From NCBI RefSeq assembly GCF_000428825.1, contig NZ_AUAR01000001.1:1-64000 (forward strand): a stretch of DNA of 64,000 bases. The letters are read 5' to 3'. Origin of the DNA: Desulfomicrobium escambiense DSM 10707. Lineage in GTDB: Bacteria; Desulfobacterota; Desulfovibrionia; Desulfovibrionales; Desulfomicrobiaceae. The notes under the pieces were generated by a model. It did not search any database. It was not told the origin of the DNA and saw only the letters and a list, made by a program, of their open reading frames with translations. The position numbers and the translations under genes are program-made. Positions 25,834-34,308 of this stretch are shown one piece after another (the stretch's first letter is position 1; every line of letters starts with the position of its first letter).

Positions 25834-27309
25834 TCAGCGTCCCGTCCTGCCGCGGCCTGGTTTTGCCGGTTTTGCCGGACGGGAAGCGGGGCGGGCGGGT
25901 TTCCCGCCTGTGCCGCCGGCCTTGGGCTTGCCGCCGCGTTCGTCGCTGCGTCCGGCCTTGGGGCTGCGGACCTTGCCCCCGGCGGTGTCGCCGGGTTTTC
26001 CGGACCTGCCGGAATCGGATTTCGTGCGGGTTGGGCCATCACCTGCGGGCTTGGGCCCTTTGCCGCGGACCGGCAGCTTCGCGCCCTTCTTGTCGGCCAC
26101 AAGGGCCTTGATGGCCTTGGGCGCCTTTTTCTCGCTGACCGGGTTGCCGGGGCGGTAGAGCACGCCGTCGGGGATGTCGCTGTCCTGGGTGTAGCCCTTG
26201 ACCGCCTCCACCGGGATCTTGCGGCCCAGGGCCTTCTCGATGGCCGCCAGCAGGTCGTGCTCCTCGGGACAGACCAGGGACACGGCCACGCCGCTGTGCC
26301 CGGCCCGGCCCGTGCGGCCGATGCGGTGGATGTACTCCTCGGGGAAGCCGGGCATGTCGTAGTTGACCACCAGCGGGAGGTCCGAAATGTCCAGGCCGCG
26401 GGCCGCCACGTCCGTGGCCACGAGGACGTGGATCTCGCCGGCCTTGAACTCCTCCAGGGTACGCTTGCGCAGGGATTGGCTCTTGCTGCCGTGCAGGGCC
26501 GCGACGTTCACGCCGTGGGCCGCGATCTTGTCGGTCAGCCGGTTGGCCCAGGTGCGGGTGCGGGCGAAGACCAGGATGCGATTCCCCTTTTGCCTGTCGA
26601 TGAGGTGGAGGAGCAGCGGGAGCTTGTTGTCGCGCTCCACGAAATGGATTTTCTGGGTCACGGCCTCGGCCGTGATGACCTCGGGGGTGATCTCCACGTT
26701 CTCCGGGTTCTTCAGCATGCGCGAGGCCAGGGCCCTGATCTGCGGCGAGTAGGTGGCCGAGAAGAGCATGGTCCGGCGGTCTTCGGGCAGGAGTTCGAGA
26801 ATCTGGCCGATCTCGCGGGAAAAGCCCAGATCGAGCATGCGGTCGGCTTCGTCGAAGATGAGAAACTCAATGAGCGCCAGGTTGAGGAAGCCCTGTTCCG
26901 CCAGGTCCAGCAGACGGCCGGGCGTGGCCACGAGGATGTCGATGCCGCGCTGCAGGCGTTCGATCTGCGGTTCGATGCGCACGCCGCCGAAGGCCACGGT
27001 GCAGCGCAGACCGACTTTGCGCGCGTAGGCCTTGATGCTTTCGCCGACCTGCAGGGCCAGTTCGCGGGTGGGTGTGAGGACTAGGGCGCGGGGGTGGTGG
27101 CCGTTGCCGTGGCTGCCGCTCAGGACTTCGACGATGGGCAGGGCGAAGGCGTCGGTCTTTCCCGTGCCGGTCTGGGCCCTGGCCAGGATGTCGCGTCCGC
27201 CGAGGATGACGGGGATGGCCCTGGCCTGGATTTCGGTGGGGGCCTCGTAGCCCTTCTTGCTGACGGCCTTGAGCAGTTCGGGGCGCAGGCCGAGATGGTC
27301 GAATGACAT
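25834..27309 (-). CDS. DEAD-box ATP-dependent RNA helicase, RhlE-like
   Basis: This 491-aa protein begins with the Q-motif region MSFDHLGLRPELLKAVSKKG, then EAPTEIQ. Helicase motifs follow: ARAQTGTGKT (I), PTRELALQV (Ia), ATPGRLLDL (Ib), DEAD (II), SAT (III), VATDVAARGLD (V) and HRIGRTGRAG (VI). The last 120 residues are Lys/Arg/Gly/Pro-rich and probably bind RNA. It unwinds short RNA duplexes in ribosome assembly or mRNA decay. The frame is open for a further 1,700 bases antisense to the next gene; that extension is not real. Another RhlE-like helicase lies 2 kb away. Confidence 0.93.
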   Translation of the reverse strand: MSFDHLGLRPELLKAVSKKGYEAPTEIQARAIPVILGGRDILARAQTGTGKTDAFALPIVEVLSGSHGNGHHPRALVLTPTRELALQVGESIKAYARKVGLRCTVAFGGVRIEPQIERLQRGIDILVATPGRLLDLAEQGFLNLALIEFLIFDEADRMLDLGFSREIGQILELLPEDRRTMLFSATYSPQIRALASRMLKNPENVEITPEVITAEAVTQKIHFVERDNKLPLLLHLIDRQKGNRILVFARTRTWANRLTDKIAAHGVNVAALHGSKSQSLRKRTLEEFKAGEIHVLVATDVAARGLDISDLPLVVNYDMPGFPEEYIHRIGRTGRAGHSGVAVSLVCPEEHDLLAAIEKALGRKIPVEAVKGYTQDSDIPDGVLYRPGNPVSEKKAPKAIKALVADKKGAKLPVRGKGPKPAGDGPTRTKSDSGRSGKPGDTAGGKVRSPKAGRSDERGGKPKAGGTGGKPARPASRPAKPAKPGRGRTGR

Positions 27310-27618
27310 GTGGGTATCCTGAAAATGTTCTTGGGTATGTTCCGTATGGGGCGAATCGGTTCGATGATGGCCCGTGTCCATGACGCACGGGCCGCAAGCA
27401 TGACGTCGTTCAGGTTCATTGTATAGACGGTAACCGGCCGGGTGTCCACCGCGGCACCCGGTTGTGCCCGGAATCTGCGGGCAGGCGAGGCGAGCGCCCG
27501 GCCTGATGCGTTTTACCGCGCATTGTTTCGACAGATGCCCGCAGTGAGGCGTGGCCTGGTTGCGCTTGGCTTGATGGGGAAAATATGTTTCACAAGGAAA
27601 AACGATTCTGAGGGCGGC

Positions 27619-28962
27619 ATGGCACCGGAGCATCATTTCACACTGGCGACATTCATCGGCAACAACGGCAGGATATGCATCCTCTGCCGCGAGATGGGTA
27701 TCCGCAAGTCCATTACCGGCATCACGGCGGAACTCGGACTGACCCCGCTCGTCCACATTGCCTCGGATGATTTCAGGGAACCCAAAGTCCAGAAGAGTTT
27801 CCTGAGCTTCCTGGCGGATGCCAGGGAACTGCTGCTGATCATGGACTTCAACAACGAAAACAGCCCGTCCTATTTCCATCTGCTCGACACCCTCTACGAC
27901 CAGTACCGGGAGCGCCTCAAGGTCGTGGCCATCGTCGACAAGGCCTACCAGGGGCTCATCAGCCTGCTCTACGCCCGCGGAGCCAGGGCCGTGCTGGTCA
28001 AGCCGTTCATGCCCAAGGATCTCAAGGCCAGGGTCGTGTCCGTGTTCGCCGAACCGACGGTTCTGGAGCGGCTGGTCGAAGCCGGGCGCGAGTGCCTGGA
28101 TAAGGGCGAACTGGCCAGGGCGCAGGCCATCTGCCGGAAAATCGAGGCCGAATACGAGCATACGCACCAATCCCTGCTGTATTGCGGAGACGTTCAGCTT
28201 GCGCTGGGCGAACACAGGAACGCCGGGCGGTACTACATTCGTGGCTTCAGGGACGAACAGTTGAGCTTCCAGGCCTACGCCAGCCTGGCCAAGCTCTGCG
28301 CGGCGACCAAGAGGACCCGGGGAGAGATTTTCTGGCTCAAGAAGTTCGCGCAGATCAACACCCTCGACTACACGAATTTCATCAGGATCGGCGAGCTGTG
28401 CCTTGCACAGAACAGGGGGGAGGAAGCCAGGGAGTTCTTCGCCAAGTCCATCAGCGCGGCGCGCAGGATCACGTCCGAGGAGCGTACGTCCGGCGTGATT
28501 TTCGAGATCGCCAACACATGCGTCGACAACGAGTCCCTCGACATGTCCAGGGAGTATGCGACGCTTTTGCTGCGCAACGGCAACGTGGACAAGACGCTCC
28601 TGAGCGAAGTCGCCTATTTCCGGATGAACAGGCTGGGCGACCCGGACGGGGCGTGCGGCATCTATTCGCTCCTGGCGGTGCGCGAGGAGAAGCGGGGCGC
28701 CAAGATGGACGTCGGGTTCTGGTCGACGGCCCTGTACAACGCCGCGATCTGTCACCACACGGCATACGGGGACCGGAAAATGATCAGGCAGAGGCACACG
28801 TCCAAGCGGGCAAGCGACTACATCCTCGAAATCTTGAGCGTCAATCCAGATTTCGGCAAGGACGACCCGGTCGTCTCCGCCAACATCACGGCTATCGCCA
28901 CCAACCCGCTGCAGCAGAACATCCCCCTGGCCACGCTGTTGGTCAAGCTGGGGCGCGCGTAG
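27619..28962 (+). CDS. Pseudo-receiver domain protein with TPR-like repeats
   Basis: The first 130 residues fold like a response-regulator receiver: beta strands GRICILC and LLLIMDF, and the late conserved Lys in AVLVKPFMPKDLK. The acidic pair normally found at the end of the first strand is missing, so normal phosphorylation is doubtful. The remaining 300 residues are helical TPR-like repeats (for example AGRECLDKGELARAQAICRK and YIRGFRDEQLSFQAYASLAK). It is likely a scaffold or signalling protein. The ATG at 27619 has GAGGG upstream; an ATG 45 bases earlier is possible. Confidence 0.7.
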   Translation: MAPEHHFTLATFIGNNGRICILCREMGIRKSITGITAELGLTPLVHIASDDFREPKVQKSFLSFLADARELLLIMDFNNENSPSYFHLLDTLYDQYRERLKVVAIVDKAYQGLISLLYARGARAVLVKPFMPKDLKARVVSVFAEPTVLERLVEAGRECLDKGELARAQAICRKIEAEYEHTHQSLLYCGDVQLALGEHRNAGRYYIRGFRDEQLSFQAYASLAKLCAATKRTRGEIFWLKKFAQINTLDYTNFIRIGELCLAQNRGEEAREFFAKSISAARRITSEERTSGVIFEIANTCVDNESLDMSREYATLLLRNGNVDKTLLSEVAYFRMNRLGDPDGACGIYSLLAVREEKRGAKMDVGFWSTALYNAAICHHTAYGDRKMIRQRHTSKRASDYILEILSVNPDFGKDDPVVSANITAIATNPLQQNIPLATLLVKLGRA

Positions 28963-29108
28963 TCGGGAATCGAGAAGCCGCCCGCAGTCGAAGCGCCCCG
29001 AGACGACGGGATCCGGCCGGATGCGGGCACGAGAAAATTTATTGCGGGGATGCATTTTTTCGTTTGACAATCCAGCCCCTCCTGTCTACTTAGGCCTTCC
29101 GTTTGCGC

Positions 29109-29184
29109 GGGCCAATAGCTCAATTGGTAGAGCATCTGACTCTTAATCAGCAGGTTCAAGGTTCGATTCCTTGTTGGCCCACCA
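29109..29184 (+). tRNA. tRNA-Lys (anticodon CTT)
   Basis: A 76-nt cloverleaf with acceptor GGGCCAA/TTGGCCC, D-arm AGCTCAATTGGTAGAGC, anticodon loop CTCTTAA (anticodon CTT), T-arm GGTTCGATTCC and encoded CCA. It is followed by a terminator. It reads lysine AAG codons. Confidence 0.97.
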
Positions 29185-29193
29185 CGAAAGATC

Positions 29194-29224
29194 AGGCTGC
29201 ATCGGTGACGGTGCAGCCTTTTTT
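29194..29224 (+). terminator. Terminator of tRNA-Lys
   Basis: An 11-bp stem (29194-29204 with 29209-29219, one G-U pair) with a GTGA loop, followed by six T. Confidence 0.88.
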
Positions 29225-29440
29225 CTTGCCCGGCCGCGATTTTCTTTGCAATTCGCCCCCGGTGCGCTTATGGGTCACATCTCTCGCGTGTGCAGACTTG
29301 CGCCTTGAAGCCCTGCGGAACATTTCCGTCTGCGGCCCGTCATCGTCTCGTCTTGGAGATTATTCCGTCCATCCGGTACGCCCGGCCTTCGATTGCTCAT
29401 CACGCCAGTCGTCGATTTTCCTCCAACCACAGGATCTTTT

Positions 29441-30838
29441 GTGGATTTTTCCTCTTTTTCCCTCGACCGGCGTCTGCACGCCGGAATCCGTGACTGCGGC
29501 TATGTTTCCCCCACCCCCATCCAGGTTCAGGCCATCCCATCGGTGCTCGAAGGCCGTGACGTCCTCGGCCTGGCCCAGACCGGCACCGGCAAGACGGCCG
29601 CCTTCGCGCTGCCCCTGCTGCAGCGCATGATCGAGGCTTCGGTCCCGCAGCGCGGGCCCGTGCGCGTCCTCGTCCTGGCCCCGACCCGCGAATTGGCCCT
29701 GCAGATTCACGAGACGTTCATCGCCCTGGGCAAGCAGACGGGCATCCGCAGCGCCGCGGTCTTCGGAGGGGTGGGCGAGACGCCCCAGATCAAGGCGGCC
29801 TCCCAGTCCAGCATCCTGGTGGCCTGCCCCGGGCGTCTGCTCGACCTGCTGAACCGCGGCCTCATCGACCTGTCCCACGTGGACGCCCTGGTCCTGGACG
29901 AGGCCGACCGCATGTTCGACATGGGCTTCCTGCCCGATCTGCGCCGCATCATGGCCAAGCTGCCGGCCAAGCGCCAGAACCTGCTCTTTTCCGCCACCAT
30001 GCCCCCTGAGATCCGCAAGATCGCCGACCAGATCCTGGAGCAGCCCGCCGTGGTGCAGGTGGCCAACACGGCCCCGCCGGAAAAGATCCGGCACAGCGTC
30101 TATCCCGTCCAGCCCGCCCAGAAGATGGCCCTGCTTGAGGCCTATCTCGGCGCGGAGAACTACGACTGCGTGCTTGTCTTCACCCGAACCAAGCACCGCG
30201 CCAAGAGCCTGGCCCGCAAGCTCGACCAGAAGGGCATGGCGGCCACCTCGCTGCAGGGCAACCTGTCCCAGAACCGTCGCCAGGAGGCCCTGGACGGCTT
30301 CCGCGCCGGCCGCTACCGCATCATGGTCGCCACGGACATCGCGGCCCGCGGCATCGACTGCACCCGCGTGACGCACGTGGTCAACTTCGACGTGCCCGAC
30401 ACGGCGGAGAACTACACCCACCGCATCGGGCGGACCGGCCGTGCCGACAGAAGCGGCCAGGCCGTGACGCTGGTCTCGCCTGAGGACGAAATCCAGATTC
30501 GGGCCATCGAGCGCATCCTGGGCGAGCGGTTGCCGCGGGTGCAGCTGGACGGATTCGTCTACGACCGTTCCGCCGCGGGCAGCGACTCCTCCTTCGAAGA
30601 GCCCAGGCCGCCGCGCGCTCCGCGCCGCAATCCGTCCTCGTCGCCGCGGCAGGGTGCGCCAGCCGGCAGATCCTCCCGTCCGGCACCTGCCGGGCGCGAC
30701 GCCGGCGTCAGGGCCGATCGCCCGGCTGCTTCGGGCCGTCGCCAGTCGGCGGAACGCCCCGATGCGTCCGGCCGGACTGCTCCGCAGCCCCGCCCCGCTT
30801 CTTCGCGCCGCGGAGTTTTCGGACTCGGCGCGTCCTGA
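29441..30838 (+). CDS. DEAD-box ATP-dependent RNA helicase, RhlE-like
   Basis: From a GTG start with AGGA upstream, the 465-aa protein begins DFSSFSLDRRLHAGIRDCGY, the usual RhlE N-terminus. It contains GLAQTGTGKTAAF (I), APTRELALQI, CPGRLLDLL, DEAD (II), SAT (III), VATDIAARGID (V) and HRIGRTGRA (VI). The C-terminal 110 residues are Arg/Ser/Pro/Ala-rich and probably disordered. It shares a bidirectional terminator with motAB. Having two RhlE-type helicases so close suggests partly separate roles in RNA metabolism. Confidence 0.92.
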   Translation: MDFSSFSLDRRLHAGIRDCGYVSPTPIQVQAIPSVLEGRDVLGLAQTGTGKTAAFALPLLQRMIEASVPQRGPVRVLVLAPTRELALQIHETFIALGKQTGIRSAAVFGGVGETPQIKAASQSSILVACPGRLLDLLNRGLIDLSHVDALVLDEADRMFDMGFLPDLRRIMAKLPAKRQNLLFSATMPPEIRKIADQILEQPAVVQVANTAPPEKIRHSVYPVQPAQKMALLEAYLGAENYDCVLVFTRTKHRAKSLARKLDQKGMAATSLQGNLSQNRRQEALDGFRAGRYRIMVATDIAARGIDCTRVTHVVNFDVPDTAENYTHRIGRTGRADRSGQAVTLVSPEDEIQIRAIERILGERLPRVQLDGFVYDRSAAGSDSSFEEPRPPRAPRRNPSSSPRQGAPAGRSSRPAPAGRDAGVRADRPAASGRRQSAERPDASGRTAPQPRPASSRRGVFGLGAS

Positions 30839-30863
30839 TCCGCACCCGACGGAATGAAATGAG

Positions 30864-30896
30864 AAACCCCCGGCAGCAGTTCGCTGTCGGGGGTTT
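30864..30896. terminator. Bidirectional terminator between helicase and motB
   Basis: A 14-bp stem (30864-30877 with 30883-30896, one G-U pair) flanked by an A-run and a T-run. It can end both the plus-strand helicase transcript and the minus-strand motAB transcript. Confidence 0.85.
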
Positions 30897-30924
30897 TGCA
30901 CTTTTTGGGGTATGGATTTTCCGC

Positions 30925-31863
30925 CTATCGTCTGGGCAGGACCAGGCCTTCCGTGGTGTTGTCCTGCAGCGGCGCGACCTTGAAGAGCTGCCTGCCGCCG
31001 TTGGCGGGGGGCTGGGGCAGGGGGTTGAGCTTCATGGGGTCGGGCGGCCGGCCGCTGGCGTTCTGCGCGTCGGCGGGCGTCTGGGTCGGGTCGTTGAAAA
31101 GCAGGATGCTGACGCGCCGGTTGCGAGGGTCCTCGGGGTTATCCCTGATCAGGGGCTGGGTGGCGGCGTAGCCGGCCACGCGGACCATGCGCTTGGGGTC
31201 GATGCCGTACTCCTGCAGGATGAGTCTGGCCGAAGAGGCTCTGTCCGTGGAGAGTTCCCAGTTGGTGTAGCGTGAATTCGGCCCGCCCAGGGGTTTGGCG
31301 TCGGTGTGGCCCTCGACTGCGACATGGTTGGGCATGTCGCGCACGGTCTCGGCGATGACCTTGAGCACATGGCGGGCGTCCTCAGTCAGCTGGGAGCTTG
31401 CGGATTCGAAGAAGGGGTTGCCCTCGCCGTAGAGCATCTGGATGCGCACGCCGTTGTCGAAGGTGTCGACGATGAGCTCGTCCTTGTAGTCCTTCAGTTT
31501 CTCCTCGATGGCCTTGGCCATGGCCTCCTTGAGGATTTCCTCCTGCGATTTGCCTTCGCTGTACATGCCCACGGTCCCCTCCATCATGATGGGGACCAGG
31601 CGTTCTGTCTCGCTCGAACTCTTGCCGCCGGCGCCCATGGTCATGGACGGCGGCGGGCCGTCGAAGACGGAGAACTCCTTGAAATAAATGGAGAGCTGCT
31701 CCTTCTTTTCCTCGCTGACGTTGTTCAGAAGCCACATGAGCAGGAAGAAGGCCATCATGGCCGTGACTAGGTCGGCGTAGGCGATCTTCCAGGCGCCTCC
31801 GTGGTGACCGCCGTGACCGCCTTTCTTGACCTTCTTGATGATGACCGCTTTTTTCTCGGCCAT
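30925..31863 (-). CDS. motB: Flagellar motor stator protein MotB
   Basis: This 312-aa stator subunit has a positively charged N-terminus, a single membrane helix (WKIAYADLVTAMMAFFLLMW) with the proton-binding Asp in YADL, and a C-terminal OmpA-like peptidoglycan-binding domain (VAVEGHTDAKP, NWELSTDRASSARLIL, NRRVSILL). It anchors the stator to the cell wall and forms the ion channel with MotA. It begins two bases after motA ends. Confidence 0.93.
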   Translation of the reverse strand: MAEKKAVIIKKVKKGGHGGHHGGAWKIAYADLVTAMMAFFLLMWLLNNVSEEKKEQLSIYFKEFSVFDGPPPSMTMGAGGKSSSETERLVPIMMEGTVGMYSEGKSQEEILKEAMAKAIEEKLKDYKDELIVDTFDNGVRIQMLYGEGNPFFESASSQLTEDARHVLKVIAETVRDMPNHVAVEGHTDAKPLGGPNSRYTNWELSTDRASSARLILQEYGIDPKRMVRVAGYAATQPLIRDNPEDPRNRRVSILLFNDPTQTPADAQNASGRPPDPMKLNPLPQPPANGGRQLFKVAPLQDNTTEGLVLPRR

Positions 31864-31865
31864 GG

Positions 31866-32717
31866 CTACTTCTTGCGCACGGCGCTTTCGAGTTCTTCAA
31901 AGGTGGGGCGGGCCGAGCTGGGCACGGCCCGGCGGGCGGCCTCCAGGGCCAGGGCCGGAGCCCAGCCGAGGGCGAAGGACATGATGGCGGTCTTGGCCAC
32001 ATTGAGGAGCGTGTGCTGGTCGCGGACCTGGTGCTCGACGTTGGTGGCGAAGGGCGCGACGAATCCGTAGGCCATCAGGATGCCGAAGAACGTGCCGACC
32101 AGGGCCGCGCCGATATGCGCGCCCAGGACCTCCGGCGGTTCGCTCAGGGCGCCCATGGTGATGACGACGCCCAGGACGCAGGCCACGATGCCCAGGGCAG
32201 GCATGGAGTCGGCGAGCTTGCTGATGGAGCCGGACGCGATCATCTCCTCTTCGTGGTGGGCCTCCATGTCGATGTCCATGATGGATTCGAATTCATGGGG
32301 CTCCATGCCGGCCATGGCGTAGGTCTTCACGTTGTCGCAGATGAAGTCGAGGACGTGGTGGTTTTTGACGACAAAGGGGTAGGGCGTGAAGATGCTGCTT
32401 TCCTTGGGCTTGTTGGCGTGGCTTTCCAGGGCGATGATGCCTTCGTGCTTGGCCAGGGTCAGCAGGTCGTAGAGCGCCCGCAGCAGCTGGAGATATTCGT
32501 CCTTGCCCGGGGATTTGGCCTTGAAGGCGCTGGCGAAGCCCTTCAGCGTGAGCTTGATGACCTTTATGGGCGACGCGACGAGGAAGGTGCCGATGGCGGC
32601 ACCGAGAATGATGACGAATTCCGCGGGCTGCCACAGGACGCTGAAGTTTCCGTGCGCCATGATGTAGCCGCCCGCAACGCATCCCATGACAACCACAAGG
32701 CCTATGATCGCAAACAT
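31866..32717 (-). CDS. motA: Flagellar motor stator protein MotA
   Basis: This 283-aa protein has four membrane helices, the first being MFAIIGLVVVMGCVAGGYIM. It contains the MotA/TolQ/ExbB-type late region (PALGIVACVLGVVITMGAL, HIGAALVGTFFGILMAYGFV). The charged cytoplasmic loop (residues 60-170) contacts the rotor. It is the first gene of the motAB pair. The 160-base upstream gap has no convincing sigma28 promoter. Confidence 0.94.
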   Translation of the reverse strand: MFAIIGLVVVMGCVAGGYIMAHGNFSVLWQPAEFVIILGAAIGTFLVASPIKVIKLTLKGFASAFKAKSPGKDEYLQLLRALYDLLTLAKHEGIIALESHANKPKESSIFTPYPFVVKNHHVLDFICDNVKTYAMAGMEPHEFESIMDIDMEAHHEEEMIASGSISKLADSMPALGIVACVLGVVITMGALSEPPEVLGAHIGAALVGTFFGILMAYGFVAPFATNVEHQVRDQHTLLNVAKTAIMSFALGWAPALALEAARRAVPSSARPTFEELESAVRKK

Positions 32718-32877
32718 TGAGGTTTGACCTGCCCCTCTCTTTGAAGTGTAGCGTGATGGCGGTCAGCGGGGTTGCCCGCTGTCGCCTGCCGACTTGAAAA
32801 ATCTACCGAAAAAAAAGCCTGACGTCTAACGCCGGATGCCGGGCGCAGAGGCGCGGTCCGGTTCCCTCTCACAAGGC

Positions 32878-34206
32878 TCAGGGCAACCTGGACCGTATGG
32901 CCTGGGCCTGCTGTGAGTACCTGGCCGCCTCGTCCTCGCGGCCCGCGTCGGTCATGGTCATGGCCAGGCTTTCCAGGGTCAGGGCCACGGAAAGGTCCTC
33001 GGGGCCGAAGAGGGCCCGCCGAACTTCCAGGGCGCGCAGGAGGGCGCCCTCGGCGCGCTGCAGGTTGCCCAGGCGGCGATTGACCACGCCGAGATTGAAC
33101 AGGAGCTGGGCCACGTCGGGGTGCTGCGGGCCGAGGCTCGCCTCGCTGATGCCCAGAGCCCGGTCGTAGAGCGCGTCGGCTTCGGCGAAGCGTCCCCGCG
33201 CATACTCCAGGGAGGCCAGGTTGCCAAGGGATATGGCGATGTCGATGTGATCCTGCGGCAGGGAGGCCTCGCGCAGGCTCAAGGCGCGTTCGTAGGCCTC
33301 CTGCGCCTCGGTCAGGCGATCCTGGGCGCGCAGGACGTTGCCGAGGGTGGTCAGGGGCACGGCCGTGCGCACATTGTCGGCGCCGTAGGCCTTGGAGGCG
33401 ATGTCGACCGCACGCCGCGCCGGCGCTTCGGCTCCCGCCGCATCGCCCTGGGCCGTGAGCACGTCGGCGAGGTTGGTCAGGGTGTTGACCAGCCAGGGGT
33501 GCCCGGGTCCCAGTGCCTTCTCCTTGATGGCCAGGGAGCGCTCCAGGAGCAGCCTGGCCTGGTCGGTGCGCCTGCGGGCCTGCTCGATGCCGGCCAGGTT
33601 GTCGAGGGTTCGCGCCACTTGCGGGTCTTCAGGTCCGAGGAGGCGTTCACGGATGGCCAGGGACCGGCGGAGCATGTTCTCGGCTTCGCCCAGCAGGTTC
33701 TTGCGGAAGTAGAGTTCCCCGAGGTTGTTGAGCAACTCTGCCAGGTCCTTGTCTTCGGCGCCGAACCGCTTCTCGCGGATGTTCAGGGCCCGGATGAACA
33801 TCTCCTCGGCCTCGGCGGCCCGGTCCTTGGCGACCAGGAGTTCGCCGAGGTTTCCAAGGGTGGTGGCAACCTCGGGGTGTTCGGGGCCGAGGACCTTCTC
33901 CCGCATGGCCAGGGAGCGGCGCAGCGGTGATTCGGCCTCGTCGTACCTGCCCAGGGCGGCGTAGGCCACGCCCAGGTTGTTGAGGGACGTGGCCATGTCG
34001 GCGTTGTCGCGCGGCGTGAAGGCCTGGGCCAGATCGATCTCGCGCAGGGCCACGGCCAGGGCCTGATCGAAATCGCCACGGGCGTGGAGTTCGATGTAGG
34101 TTCTGTTCAGGGCCAGCCATTCGTCCTGGGCGGCGGTGGAAGGCGCCTGCCGCGCCGCGCAGCCGACGGCAAGCAGAAGGAAAAGGAATATGGTCAGTCG
34201 CTTCAT
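32878..34206 (-). CDS. TPR-repeat lipoprotein (kinesin light chain-type repeats)
   Basis: This 442-aa protein starts with a lipoprotein signal (MKRLTIFLFLLLAVGC; Cys16 lipidated). At least eight 42-residue tetratricopeptide repeats of the kinesin-light-chain kind follow, with the recurring LGPEHPEVATTLGNLGEL pattern. It should sit at the outer or inner membrane facing the periplasm and act as a protein-binding scaffold. The partner is unknown. It lies downstream of the multi-PAS regulator on the same strand. Confidence 0.85.
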   Translation of the reverse strand: MKRLTIFLFLLLAVGCAARQAPSTAAQDEWLALNRTYIELHARGDFDQALAVALREIDLAQAFTPRDNADMATSLNNLGVAYAALGRYDEAESPLRRSLAMREKVLGPEHPEVATTLGNLGELLVAKDRAAEAEEMFIRALNIREKRFGAEDKDLAELLNNLGELYFRKNLLGEAENMLRRSLAIRERLLGPEDPQVARTLDNLAGIEQARRRTDQARLLLERSLAIKEKALGPGHPWLVNTLTNLADVLTAQGDAAGAEAPARRAVDIASKAYGADNVRTAVPLTTLGNVLRAQDRLTEAQEAYERALSLREASLPQDHIDIAISLGNLASLEYARGRFAEADALYDRALGISEASLGPQHPDVAQLLFNLGVVNRRLGNLQRAEGALLRALEVRRALFGPEDLSVALTLESLAMTMTDAGREDEAARYSQQAQAIRSRLP

Positions 34207-34308
34207 GAAGTTGCGCTCCCGGGGTTCAGATTCAAAGTCGCGATACTATCCATCTCCCTCGCCGAGCACAACAGCTCCCATGAGGCCGGGGCCGCGGGAT
34301 TTTCGACT

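Noticed and set aside
25834-29070. A 1,078-codon open frame on the minus strand
   Set aside because: Only the last 491 codons encode a protein family (DEAD-box helicase starting at 27309). The rest is antisense to the pseudo-receiver/TPR gene and stays open because of GC-rich codon bias.
29109-29224. tRNA-Lys as an integration site of a genomic island
   Set aside because: No integrase gene, no repeat of the tRNA 3' end and no change of gene type were seen on either side within the window.
32718-32877. A sigma28 flagellar promoter upstream of motA
   Set aside because: No stretch matches TAAA-N15-GCCGATAA well enough.
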